Below, piece after piece: positions 21,091-30,869 of a stretch of DNA of 64,000 bases; positions within the stretch are counted from its first letter, which is position 1; every line of letters begins with the position of its first letter. The notes beneath the pieces were generated by a model, which did not search any database, was not told the origin of the DNA, and worked only from the letters and a program-made list of their open reading frames with translations. The stretch is from Planctomycetaceae bacterium (GTDB taxonomy: Bacteria; Planctomycetota; Planctomycetia; Pirellulales; Pirellulaceae): the NCBI GenBank assembly GCA_005798335.1, contig SYJV01000285.1:53019-117018 (forward strand), written 5' to 3'. A program made the position numbers and the translations under genes.

Positions 21091-21654
21091 ATGTCAGATA
21101 AACGTGAGATTACTCAGATCCTGAAAGCAATTCGAGAAGGCAAGCAAAATTCGTCTGATGAGCTCTTTCCACTAGTTTATGCCGAGCTTCGAAAACTGGC
21201 GGTTGCAAGATTTCGTCACGAAAGGCCTGGTCAAACGCTGCAACCAACTGCCTTAGTGCATGAAGTTTACCTACGATTGATTGCAAAAGAAGACCAACAG
21301 GATTGGGGCAGCACGGCTCATTTTTTCGCTGCTGCGGCCAACGCCATGCGACGTATTTTGATTGAGAACGCCAGGAAAAAGCAAAGCCTGAAACGCGGAA
21401 GAGACCTTGTTCGAGTTGAACTCGACGGCAGTGAGAAAGCGTTAGATTTCGATGACGACCATCTGGTTCAACTCGATGATGCCCTCGTAAAACTGGCGGA
21501 GGAAAATCCCATCCAAGCCAAATTGATTGAGTTGCGCTTTTTTGGCGGCATGACCATCGAACAGTCGTGCGAAATTCTCAAGATCTCGCGAGCGACGTCA
21601 GCAAGATACTGGAACCACGCTCGAGCATGGTTGTTCTTACAACTTTCCAACTAG
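21091..21654 (+). CDS. ECF-type RNA polymerase sigma factor, planctomycete family
   Basis: The product of 187 residues has the layout of the planctomycete ECF family. Region 2 spans about residues 10-95, with DELFPLVYAELRKLA, QTLQPTALVHEVYLRL and HFFAAAANAMRRILIENAR. Region 4 spans about residues 125-185, with IELRFFGGMTIEQSCEIL and a DNA-contact helix ending in ARAWLFLQL. It lacks an anti-sigma partner gene; instead a Ser/Thr kinase is encoded divergently, and control by phosphorylation is known for comparable ECF-kinase pairs. The ATG follows a GAGAGG element. Region 2 and region 4 are complete, so the gene looks functional, unlike the remnant that follows it. Confidence 0.92.
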   Translation: MSDKREITQILKAIREGKQNSSDELFPLVYAELRKLAVARFRHERPGQTLQPTALVHEVYLRLIAKEDQQDWGSTAHFFAAAANAMRRILIENARKKQSLKRGRDLVRVELDGSEKALDFDDDHLVQLDDALVKLAEENPIQAKLIELRFFGGMTIEQSCEILKISRATSARYWNHARAWLFLQLSN

Positions 21655-21776
21655 CCAGGCTATACTATTACCGTCTGCGGTCTGCGGCATTGTCCATCGA
21701 AAACCCGATAAAAGCCGCATTTAAGTCCGTGGGTGGAAACTCGCTCTACTTGAACGCATCTATCAGGTCCTCCGTA

Positions 21777-22453
21777 GTGTCGCAAATCACGCAACTCCTC
21801 GATGCCGCAAATCGCGGCGAGCCTGGCGCAGTGGGGAGTTGCTCCCGTTAGTCTACTCGGAACTTCGCAGATTGGCCGTGTCGTGACTTGCCCATGAGTC
21901 GCCAGGCCAAACCCTGCAACCGACGGCTTTGGTCCACGAAGCCTATTTGCGATTGGTGGGGACCGAACACGGAGAGTTCCCAAGATTCGAGAGTCAGCGT
22001 CATTTCCTGGGAGCTGCCGCCGAGGCCATGCGTCGAATTTTGGTTGAACGCGCCCGAGCCAAGGCAGCTCAAAAGCGCGGTGGCTTGTCCAAACGAATTG
22101 AGTTAGACCTCGAACAGTTTTGCGAAGACCTGGACGAACGGCCCGCCGATTTTGTAATGCTCGATGAAGCCTTGGGTGAGCTGGAACAACATGATGCACA
22201 AGCTGCAGAACTGGTAAAGCTCAGATTTTTCGCGGGGCTATCTCACCAACAGGCGGCAACATCGATGGGCCTGACACGCCGCGCCGCCGATCGCGCCCGG
22301 GCTTGGCACGTGCCTGGCTCTACAGACGGCTGCGGGAGAGCGGCACCGGCGCTTGGGATACTCGTGCTCATTTTGTTTTTGAGCCTCATGGCGATCCCCG
22401 CCATTATCTCGTTTTTCATTTATGGCTCGTCCGAAAAAAACTGCAACAAATAG
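21777..22453 (+). pseudogene. Broken second ECF sigma factor gene
   Basis: The remains of a paralogous sigma factor lie directly behind the intact one. The pieces are: a start region (QITQLLDAANRGEPGA, from GTG 21777); ELLPLVYSELRRLAV in another frame, ended by a TGA near 21888; then LAHESPGQTLQPTALVHEA through region 2 and most of region 4 in a third frame; and finally RAWLYRRLRESGTGAWD after a further shift near 22300. At least three frame changes are needed to rebuild one protein. The frame carrying most of it runs from about 21890 to 22453, but beyond about 22300 it encodes an unrelated hydrophobic tail. The order of motifs is intact, so the gene was once complete. Confidence 0.8.
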
Positions 22454-22942
22454 CAGTTTGAAAACCCAATGAATCGTTGACTTTCCTACTTTTTACGAAT
22501 TCCGTTTACCAATTGTGCGTCCGGCATGGGGATGATATCCCCAAACACTCTGTTACATTTCAATACCAATCCGGTAACTTATTTCCGAACGAGTCCCTAG
22601 TAACGATGTCAGAGTATTTATATTTGTCGCCAAGTGTTGTCGGATCAATCGGATTCCGGCGCTCGCGGGATGGCAGGAAAACGCATCTGGCTCACCATCA
22701 ATTTGATCGCACTTGCAGGACTATCGTCACATTGTTCGACGCTCTAGTTGAGGAACTTTAATGGCGCCATCGTGCGGCCTTCCGAGTTGGCTAACTTTGG
22801 CAGCCAGAAAAGGACAGCCTCTTTCTCAAGTGGGCAGCAAGTGTTTTGCTCTGTGCAGTTCTCGCAGTCCAAGCACTAGTTTACCATAACGTCATGTTCA
22901 CTTCCTTTCGAATCATCGACTACGTCGTAAGGTGAATTGCCG
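22454..22942. other. Non-coding leader region of the Tc toxin locus
   Basis: About 490 bp lie between the sigma factor remnant and the first Tc gene. A 94-codon frame at 22477-22761 has a TTG start, no recognisable domain and composition like non-coding DNA, so I do not call it. The stretch holds one short palindrome (listed separately) and an AAGGTG element at 22929-22934 that serves the ATG at 22943. The Tc promoter should be here, but I cannot place it. Confidence 0.5.
22527..22543. promoter_or_regulatory. Short palindrome upstream of the Tc genes, possible operator
   Basis: The bases TGGGGATGATATCCCCA form two perfect 7-bp arms around a 3-base centre, about 400 bp before the toxin start. 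Such a site can bind a dimeric regulator, but one isolated copy is weak evidence and it may be chance. Confidence 0.25.
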
Positions 22943-25900
22943 ATGTTCTCACAGGAGCCTTCCAAATCCGGTCGCGGCGATTCCTCTGACAGGAATTCGA
23001 ATCTCCCTTCGAATAGCGGCGAGGGAAATTCATTCGCGGTGTCGGCACCCAGCGTCACATTGCCGAAGGGTGGCGGTGCAATTCGTGGTGTCGGCGAAAA
23101 GTTTACCGCAAATCCAGTAACAGGTACGGGCTCAATGTCCGTGCCAATTGCCACAAGCCCTGGCCGTTCCGGTTTCGGTCCTCAGCTCTCGATCACTTAT
23201 GATTCTGGCAGCGGAAACAGCCCGTTTGGCTTTGGCTGGAATCTGTCGATTCCTGCGATTACTCGCAAAACGGACAAAGGTCTGCCGCAGTATCTCGACG
23301 CCCAAGAATCGGACGTGTTCATTCTGTCCGGGGCTGAGGATCTCGTCCCATTTCACCACGAGGATGCACCTCTTCCCCATGCAAATCAGAGCGACACAGA
23401 ATACACAGTTCATCGTTTCCGGCCTCGCATCGAAGGGATGTTCTCTCGCATAGAGCGTTGGACCCGACGCAGCGATGGAGATATCCATTGGCGATCGATT
23501 TCAAGAGACAACATTCTTGCGGTCTACGGCAAGGACCCTGAATCTCGCATCACCGATCCGACTGATTCTGGTCGAGTCTTCAGTTGGCTTATTTGCGAAA
23601 CGCGGGACAGCAGCGGAAACGCTGTCGTCTACCAATACAAAAGTGAAGACGGAGCTAATGTTGACCTGGACAATGCCTGCGAACGAAACCGTGGCGACAG
23701 AAATGATGTGAAGCGAACAGCCAATAGTTATCTGAAGCGTATTCTCTACGGAAACCGTCGTCCATTGCTGGATGATGAAGGACATCGGCCAAACATTGTC
23801 GATAAGACGCAACTGGACATCGCCGAATGGATGTTCGAAGTTGTTTTCGATTTCGGTGAGCACAACTGGGATGCTCCTACACCGAACGATGAGAGTGAGT
23901 GGATTTTTCGCGACGATCCGTTCTCTTCGTACCGTGCGGGTTTTGAAGTCCGCACAACCCGACTCTGCCAACGCGTTCTGATGTTTCATCATTTCCCAGA
24001 CGAGTTGGGTGTCGGCAACGATTGCCTTGTGCGGTCAACGGATTTTACCTACTCGCATCAACAGAATCCCGTTAACGATCGCAATCCGGTCTACACTTTT
24101 TTGCGAGCGGCCACTCAATGTGCTTACCAGCGCGAAGATACTGGTTACAGGAAACGCAGCCTGCCACCGGTGGAGTTCCAATACAGTGAGCCCGTCGTCC
24201 AGGAGACTGTAGAAGAAGTCGATCCAGCAAGTCTCAATAGCTTACCGATAGGCGTTGATGGGACAAGTTATCAATGGATCGATCTCCACGGCGAGGGTAT
24301 CCCGGGAATCCTTTCTGAACAGGCTGAGGCCTGGTTCTACAAACGCAACATCAGCCCAATGAATGACCAACAGGTTGAGTTGGCACCGCTAGAGCTGGTT
24401 GCCTCGAAGCCCAATATGGCGCTCGCAGCGGGCGCTCAGTTCATGGACCTGGCGGGAGACGGCGAATTGGATCTGGTGATGTTCGATGGGCCGACCCCCG
24501 GATTCTATGAGCATGATCAAGCCGAAGGCTGGCGTCCATTCCAGACATTTCCGTCACGTCTCAATCGCAACATGCGTGACCCGAACATGAAGTTCGTAGA
24601 TCTGGACGGCGATGGACATGCAGATGTCATGATCACGGAAGACCAAGCAATCGTGTGGCACCCGTCCATGGCCGAAGAAGGTTTTGGGCCGGCCCGACGT
24701 GTCGCTCAGTCGTTCGACGAGGAAACGGGCCCGCGTCTGGTCTTCGCCGACGGCACGCAATCGATCTATCTCGCGGACTTCAGCGGCGATGGCCTGACCG
24801 ATCTGGTCCGTATTCGCAACAGCGAAATCTGTTACTGGCCCAATCTAGGTTACGGACGCTTCGGTGCGAAGATCGCGATGGATCATCCACCGCAGTTCGA
24901 TAACCCCGACCAGTTTGACCAGTCCAGGATCCAACTAGCCGACATCGACGGATCGGGCACCACCGATATCATCTACCTGCACCGCGATGGCGTTCGTTTG
25001 TATTTCAACCAGTCGGGTAACGGCTGGAGCGAACCGCAGAAACTCAACGTCTTCCCCCGTGTGGATGATCGGGTCAGCATTTCGACTGCCGACTTGCTCG
25101 GCAACGGGACAGCTTGCCTGGTCTGGTGCTCGGCGTTGCCCGGGGATGCCGAGCGACCGATGCGTTATGTAAATTTGATGGGTTCCCAAAAACCACATTT
25201 GTTGATTCGGACGATCAACAATCTCGGCGCAGAAACGCGACTGACTTACGCACCATCGACAAAGTTCTACTTACAAGACAAGTACGCAGGCAAGCCATGG
25301 ATCACACGTTTGCCATTCCCAGTTCATGTCGTCGAACGCATTGAAACCTACGACCACATCAGTCGTAACCGCTTCGCAAGCCGATATGCCTACCATCACG
25401 GCTACTTCGATGGTCATGAACGCGAGTTCCGTGGATTTGGTATGGTTGAGCAGTGGGATACGGAAGAATTGGGCTCGCTGACGACCGACGGGGTTTTGCC
25501 TCCATCAACGAACAATGAACTGGCATCTCAGGTACCCCCGATCCTGACGCGAACTTGGTTCCACACGGGTATTTTCGTCGATCGCCAGCAAGTTTCCGAC
25601 TACTTCAGCGGTGAGTATTACCGTGAACCAGGGACGACGGACTCTCAATATCGAGCGAGCCTTCTACCAGATACCTTGCTGCCGCCAGACCTGACGGCGG
25701 AGGAAGAACGCGAAGCCTGTCGCTCATTAAAGGGAGCCATGCTTCGGCAGGAAATCTACGCGCTCGATGGCACTGCCAAAGAACCGCATCCCTACACCGT
25801 CGCCGAATCGAACATGAATATCCGGTGTTTGCAGCGGCAGGGCGACAATCGCCACGCGGTGTTCTTTTCATTCGCAAGAGAAGCGATCACCTATCACTAC

Positions 25901-28900
25901 GATCGCAATCCGGCAGATCCTCGCATTCAGCATGCAATGACACTCGAGGTCGATGACTTCGGAAATGTGCTCAAGGCAATTGCCATCGGTTACGGACGGC
26001 GAAAACCTGATCTCAGTTTGCCCACTCAGTTTGATCGCGACAAACAGACGAAACTCTTCATTACTTATTCGGAAAGCCGAGTCACCAATCCTATCGACAT
26101 CGCCACAAAAGAATTCGCAGACTACTTCACTCCGCTCCCCTGCGAATCCAGGACGTATGAACTGACCGGCTTTGTGCCTGAGAATAGTGCCGCTCGATTT
26201 GGTTTTGACGAATGGACTCGAAGCAAGTTTTCCTGGTTGTCGACAACCACGGAGATTCCGTACGAGCAATCCCCTGATCCAGCCTCACGTCACAAACGAT
26301 TGATCGAGCATGTGCGAACCGTGTATCGCAAGGACGATTTGACGGGGATGCTGCCACTCGGCCAAGTCCAGTCACGAGCATTTCCAGGCGAGAGCTACAA
26401 ACTTGCGTTCACTCCTGGACTGTTAGCGCAGATCTTTCAACGCGATGGCCAGTCATTGCTGCCAGATCTAGAAGCGGTCCTGGGAGCGAACGGGGATGAT
26501 CGAGGTGGCTACTTGCTGAGCCAACAACTCAAGGCCAGTGGCACATTTCCGGGAACGGATCTGGATGATCACTGGTGGATTCCGAGCGGACGTTCTTTCT
26601 TTTCGGTAGGTACGAACGATTCGCCGCAGCAAGAACTGGAGTTTGCGAGAAAGCACTTTTTCCAGCCACATCGGTTTCGGACTCCGTTCCACACCGCCGA
26701 GAACAACACCGAAAGCACGGTCACGTTGGATCCCTACGATTTGTTCGTCATTGACACACGCGATGCGATAGGCAATCGAGTCACCGTGGGCGAACGCATG
26801 CCAGATGGCTCGATCGATCCCAGCAAGCCCGGCATGGACTACCGCGTCTTGCAACCTCGCTGCATGATGGACCCGAATCGTAATCGTTCACAAGTTGCCT
26901 TCGATGTAATGGGATTGGTGGTCGGCACGGCTGTATTGGGCAAGCCCGAAGAAATCCAAGGCGACTCGCTCGTCGGTTTTAACGCCGAACTATCCGATTC
27001 GGAAACGCTGGATCATCTGGCGAATCCGTTTGTTAATCCACACGCCATTCTCGGTCGTGCCACTTCGAGGATGGTCTACGATCTGTTTGCCTACTATCGT
27101 TCGAAGGACAACCTCAATCCGCAACCAGCCACGGTCTATGCTATTACACGAGAAACCCACGATGCCGATTTGCAACCGGGCCAACTGACCAAAGTCCAGC
27201 ACGGCTTTTCGTACTCGGATGGATTCGGACGCGAAATCCAGAAGAAGGTGCAAGCCGAATCTGGACCAGTGACCGTTGATGGTCCAGTCGTGGAGTCCCG
27301 CTGGGTTGCCACCGGCTGGACGATCTTCAACAACAAAGGAAAGCCGGTTCGCCAATACGAACCGTTCTTTACTGCGACTCACTCCTTCGAATTTGGTGTC
27401 GAGGTCGGCGTTAGTCCAGTGTTGTTTTATGATCCAACGCAACGAGTGGTAGCCACGCTGATGCCCAACAACACCTATTCCAAAGTGGTCTTTGATCCCT
27501 GGCAGCAAACATCCTGGGATGCGAATGACACGGTACTGAATGATCCTCGTACCGATGCGGATATTCAGGGAGTCACGGCCAGCTACTTTGCCAGTCTCTC
27601 TAACGGCTCGTCCTGGCAAACATGGCATACCCAGCGCAGCACGGGAGCACTCGGCCCTGAAGAGCAAACAGCCGCCAGCAAAGCGGCAGCTCATGCCGAC
27701 ACGCCAGGTACTGCGTATGTCGATTCGCTTGGACGTCCTTTCTTGACTTTGGCTGACAATGGGCCAGACCCTGAGAATGCCGGACAACATTTGCTGTATG
27801 CGTCGCGAGTGGAGCTCGACATCGAAGGAAATCAGCGAACGGTTCGCGATGCGATTGTTCAGGCGGGCGATCCACTTGGACGGATCGTCATGTGTTATTC
27901 GTACGACATGCTGGGAACTCGCATTCATCAGATCAGCATGGAAGCCGGTTCGCGCTGGATGCTCGGTGATATCGCTGGCAATCCGATTCGGTCCTGGAAC
28001 AGTCGTGGGTTTGCATACCGCACCGAATACGATCGACTGCGGCGTCCGATCCGATCCTTTGTCACAGGAACCGACAGCAATGACCCCAACCGCGAAGTCC
28101 TTACCGATCGCATGATACCCGGCGATCAGCATCCGAACGCTGAAGCGCTGAACCTGCGCGGCCAGGTATTTCTGCAATGCGATCAGGCCGGCGTAGTCAC
28201 CACGGGCAAGTGCGACTTCAAAGGGAATCCACTGCACAGTTCGCGGCGGATTGCTCGCGAGTACAAGCAAGCGATTGATTGGACAAGCATCGATGCAGCC
28301 ATTCCGTCCGACGCTGCAGCATCGCTGGGCCTGAACACGTTGGAGTCAGCAATTGTGCCGCTGGTCGAGCTCGAAACCTATTCCAGCAGCACACAGCTTA
28401 ATGCGCTGAATCGGCCCATCGCTTCGACGTCACCTGACGGAAGCATCTTCCGTCCGAGATTTAACGAAGCGAATCTGCTCGATCGAGTCGATGTCAATTT
28501 GAAAGGTGCCACAGCCAACGGCGAACTCGTTTGGACGCCTTTCGTAACCAACATCGACTACGACGCCAAAGGCCAGCGGCAGCGAATCGACTATGGCAAC
28601 GGAGTCCGCACAACCTACAAATACGATCCGCTGACGTATCGGCTGACCCAGCTTCTAACTCGCCGCGATCCGTCCAATTTTCCGGACGATTGCCCACAGC
28701 CCTCGCCAGTCGGTTGGCCGGGATGTCAGTTGCAGAATCTGCATTACACCTATGATCCGGTTGGCAATATCACGCGCATCCGTGACGATGCGCAGCAGAC
28801 GATCTTCTTTCGCAACAAACGAGTCGAACCGACTGCCAATTACACCTACGACGCCATTTACCGCTTGATCGAAGCCACGGGGCGAGAGCACATGGGACAA

Positions 28901-30823
28901 ATCGGTGGCGCGCCGATTCCTCATTCCCACAATGATGCTCCGCGCGCCGGTCGCCTGTGGTCTGAAAACGACGGCAATGCGATGGGAACTTATGTCGAGA
29001 GTTATCTCTACGACCCCATCGGCAATTTTCTCGAAATGCGTCATCGCGGCAGCAGCCCCATTCATTCCGGTTGGACTCGCAGCTATGCCTACAACGAGGC
29101 TAGCCTCATTGAAGACGGCACCAACGGAACTCTCTCCAAAACAAGCAACCGACTCAGTCACACCATTGTCGCTGGCGTATCCTCCGCGACTGAACCTTAT
29201 ATTCACGAAGCACATGGCAACATGACCTACATGCCGCATTTGGGCGGATCGCATCCCGAAGCCAATATGCACTGGGATCACCGCGATCAACTTTGCCGAG
29301 TCGACCTTGCAGGCTCAGGAACCGCTTACTACACCTACGACGCTAGCGGCCAACGCTCCCGCAAGGTGATCGAACGCTCTACAAACCTCGTCGAAGAGCG
29401 CCTCTATCTTGGCGGATTCGAAATCTACCGTCGCACGCAGGGTGCAGCGATACTTGAACGCGAGACCCTGCATGTGATGGACGATATTGAGCGTATCGCA
29501 CTAGTGGAGACATGTAACATCAATACAGATGAAAGCGGCAAAGCACCGAAGCAGCTGACGCGCTATCAATTAAGCAACCACCTAGGCTCGGTTGGTCTAG
29601 AACTGGATCATCTGGCAGGTGTGATTTCGTATGAAGAATATACTCCGTACGGAAGTACGTCGTACAGTTCCGTTCGCAGCCAGAATGAGGTGCCAAAAAG
29701 ATTTCGTTATACGGAAATGGAGCGGGATGGCGAGACAGGATTGGCATATCATTCGGCGAGATTTTGCAGCTTATGGCTCGGGAGATGGTTGAGTTGTGAC
29801 CCACTTGGGATTGAACCAGGGCTAAACACATATCTTGTGGTGCGAGGATCACCAATTCGTTACTGCGATCAACGTGGCACGAACAATTCGAGTGGACCGA
29901 AAGTAGACCCTCTCCTACATGCCAAAGGAGAGCTAGCAGCGGCAAAGCTTGAACTACAGGAGTATAAACGTATCGCTGATATGGATCCAGCCGTACGGAA
30001 ACAGCAGCAGAAAATCGTGTTTACACAAATTAATACGCTCAAAAACGTGTCAGGTAAACAAGATACCGCGCTTATAAACATATTGGAATCGTATTTGAAA
30101 AGATTGTCGAAGCCAAACATAGATATTCAAGTCAACCTAGCTGATCAACGAGTTAATAACGCGTACACAGCGTTGGCTAAACTAACGCAACCACCACCAC
30201 CACAACAACAACCGCCACAACAACAACCGCCACAACAACAACCGCCACAACAACAACCGCCACAACAACAATCACCGCCACCACCACAACAACAACAATC
30301 CCTAGGTCCATATAGAGGTGAGAGGCCAATTCCACCTGTTCCACCGGTGCAGAAAAAGTCTTTGTGGAACACAATCCAAAATAGTGTACGGAGGGCGTTT
30401 GGCAGCGGAAGCGGTAAGGGGGGCAGTAAGGGAAGTGGAGGTACGCCGATGTTCACTCCGTTAGACGCATTGAAAATGTGGGAGGAAATGAAAAATCCAC
30501 ATGAGAAGGCCGACGTCGAAATAGTGCAAGAACTTGGTGATGGGTTGTTTTACGGTGGCTTGAGATTTGTTCCCGGCCCAGCTGCCATTGCTGGTGCTGT
30601 CTCGAAAATCAGCACAGAAATAGTCGTAATACCAGTCGTTGAGGAACATACAAGTTACTTCGAGGTTGCTGCTGAGGAAGGGAAGCGTGTCGAAAGGGCA
30701 TTGACTTGGGCCGGAGTGGAAAATCAAGGCGTTAAGACAGCATTCGGCTCTTTCGCTTCGGGAGTCGCCACAGCCACGCCCGCCGCGACACTGCTGAGAA
30801 ACGGCCTGCTTAGTTTGTGGTAG
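22943..30823 (+). CDS. Fused TcB-TcC subunit of a Tc (ABC) toxin with Rhs cage and C-terminal effector tail
   Basis: About 2626 residues from the ATG at 22943, chosen because AAGGTG lies 8 bases upstream; a TTG two codons earlier is possible. In order: SpvB domain (about 35-330, with GPQLSITYDSGSGNSPFG); beta-propeller FG-GAP repeats (about 490-740, motifs such as DLDGDGHADVMI and DIDGSGTTDIIY); TcdB middle domains (about 745-1030); a long Rhs/YD-repeat part (about 1550-2240, e.g. YTYDPVGNITRIRDD); and the Rhs core ending at GRWLSCDPLGIEPGLN and YCDQRG. The two aspartates of the TcC autoprotease are present (D2286 and D2309), so release of the tail near residue 2314 is expected. The last ~313 residues are unlike the rest: PPQQQ repeats, a basic Gly/Ser hinge and a hydrophobic end. 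I recognise no enzyme motif in this tail. The TcA gene follows after 46 bp. Confidence 0.95.
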   Translation: MFSQEPSKSGRGDSSDRNSNLPSNSGEGNSFAVSAPSVTLPKGGGAIRGVGEKFTANPVTGTGSMSVPIATSPGRSGFGPQLSITYDSGSGNSPFGFGWNLSIPAITRKTDKGLPQYLDAQESDVFILSGAEDLVPFHHEDAPLPHANQSDTEYTVHRFRPRIEGMFSRIERWTRRSDGDIHWRSISRDNILAVYGKDPESRITDPTDSGRVFSWLICETRDSSGNAVVYQYKSEDGANVDLDNACERNRGDRNDVKRTANSYLKRILYGNRRPLLDDEGHRPNIVDKTQLDIAEWMFEVVFDFGEHNWDAPTPNDESEWIFRDDPFSSYRAGFEVRTTRLCQRVLMFHHFPDELGVGNDCLVRSTDFTYSHQQNPVNDRNPVYTFLRAATQCAYQREDTGYRKRSLPPVEFQYSEPVVQETVEEVDPASLNSLPIGVDGTSYQWIDLHGEGIPGILSEQAEAWFYKRNISPMNDQQVELAPLELVASKPNMALAAGAQFMDLAGDGELDLVMFDGPTPGFYEHDQAEGWRPFQTFPSRLNRNMRDPNMKFVDLDGDGHADVMITEDQAIVWHPSMAEEGFGPARRVAQSFDEETGPRLVFADGTQSIYLADFSGDGLTDLVRIRNSEICYWPNLGYGRFGAKIAMDHPPQFDNPDQFDQSRIQLADIDGSGTTDIIYLHRDGVRLYFNQSGNGWSEPQKLNVFPRVDDRVSISTADLLGNGTACLVWCSALPGDAERPMRYVNLMGSQKPHLLIRTINNLGAETRLTYAPSTKFYLQDKYAGKPWITRLPFPVHVVERIETYDHISRNRFASRYAYHHGYFDGHEREFRGFGMVEQWDTEELGSLTTDGVLPPSTNNELASQVPPILTRTWFHTGIFVDRQQVSDYFSGEYYREPGTTDSQYRASLLPDTLLPPDLTAEEEREACRSLKGAMLRQEIYALDGTAKEPHPYTVAESNMNIRCLQRQGDNRHAVFFSFAREAITYHYDRNPADPRIQHAMTLEVDDFGNVLKAIAIGYGRRKPDLSLPTQFDRDKQTKLFITYSESRVTNPIDIATKEFADYFTPLPCESRTYELTGFVPENSAARFGFDEWTRSKFSWLSTTTEIPYEQSPDPASRHKRLIEHVRTVYRKDDLTGMLPLGQVQSRAFPGESYKLAFTPGLLAQIFQRDGQSLLPDLEAVLGANGDDRGGYLLSQQLKASGTFPGTDLDDHWWIPSGRSFFSVGTNDSPQQELEFARKHFFQPHRFRTPFHTAENNTESTVTLDPYDLFVIDTRDAIGNRVTVGERMPDGSIDPSKPGMDYRVLQPRCMMDPNRNRSQVAFDVMGLVVGTAVLGKPEEIQGDSLVGFNAELSDSETLDHLANPFVNPHAILGRATSRMVYDLFAYYRSKDNLNPQPATVYAITRETHDADLQPGQLTKVQHGFSYSDGFGREIQKKVQAESGPVTVDGPVVESRWVATGWTIFNNKGKPVRQYEPFFTATHSFEFGVEVGVSPVLFYDPTQRVVATLMPNNTYSKVVFDPWQQTSWDANDTVLNDPRTDADIQGVTASYFASLSNGSSWQTWHTQRSTGALGPEEQTAASKAAAHADTPGTAYVDSLGRPFLTLADNGPDPENAGQHLLYASRVELDIEGNQRTVRDAIVQAGDPLGRIVMCYSYDMLGTRIHQISMEAGSRWMLGDIAGNPIRSWNSRGFAYRTEYDRLRRPIRSFVTGTDSNDPNREVLTDRMIPGDQHPNAEALNLRGQVFLQCDQAGVVTTGKCDFKGNPLHSSRRIAREYKQAIDWTSIDAAIPSDAAASLGLNTLESAIVPLVELETYSSSTQLNALNRPIASTSPDGSIFRPRFNEANLLDRVDVNLKGATANGELVWTPFVTNIDYDAKGQRQRIDYGNGVRTTYKYDPLTYRLTQLLTRRDPSNFPDDCPQPSPVGWPGCQLQNLHYTYDPVGNITRIRDDAQQTIFFRNKRVEPTANYTYDAIYRLIEATGREHMGQIGGAPIPHSHNDAPRAGRLWSENDGNAMGTYVESYLYDPIGNFLEMRHRGSSPIHSGWTRSYAYNEASLIEDGTNGTLSKTSNRLSHTIVAGVSSATEPYIHEAHGNMTYMPHLGGSHPEANMHWDHRDQLCRVDLAGSGTAYYTYDASGQRSRKVIERSTNLVEERLYLGGFEIYRRTQGAAILERETLHVMDDIERIALVETCNINTDESGKAPKQLTRYQLSNHLGSVGLELDHLAGVISYEEYTPYGSTSYSSVRSQNEVPKRFRYTEMERDGETGLAYHSARFCSLWLGRWLSCDPLGIEPGLNTYLVVRGSPIRYCDQRGTNNSSGPKVDPLLHAKGELAAAKLELQEYKRIADMDPAVRKQQQKIVFTQINTLKNVSGKQDTALINILESYLKRLSKPNIDIQVNLADQRVNNAYTALAKLTQPPPPQQQPPQQQPPQQQPPQQQPPQQQSPPPPQQQQSLGPYRGERPIPPVPPVQKKSLWNTIQNSVRRAFGSGSGKGGSKGSGGTPMFTPLDALKMWEEMKNPHEKADVEIVQELGDGLFYGGLRFVPGPAAIAGAVSKISTEIVVIPVVEEHTSYFEVAAEEGKRVERALTWAGVENQGVKTAFGSFASGVATATPAATLLRNGLLSLW
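30197..30271 (+). repeat. 15-bp tandem repeat coding for PPQQQ in the toxin tail
   Basis: Four perfect copies of CCGCCACAACAACAA (30212-30271) follow one copy with a single change (30197-30211), with looser Pro/Gln codons to about 30300. In frame they give five PPQQQ units, a flexible linker splitting the effector tail into a helical first part and a basic, hydrophobic second part. Copy number of such repeats can change by slippage. Confidence 0.9.
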
Positions 30824-30869
30824 TGAGTATTGGCTTGTTTACCGAGAGATCACTGCGGGGAAAACCAAC

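Noticed and set aside
22477..22761. 94-codon frame in the Tc leader
   Set aside because: It has a TTG start, no domain, no good ribosome site and non-coding-like composition.
26990..28270. 426-codon minus-strand open frame
   Set aside because: It lies entirely inside the TcB-TcC gene, has no recognisable domain, and arises because the codon usage of the real gene leaves the opposite frame open.
30145..30456. Cys/Gly-rich minus-strand frame over the PPQQQ repeat
   Set aside because: It is the reverse reading of the 15-bp tandem repeat inside the toxin gene.
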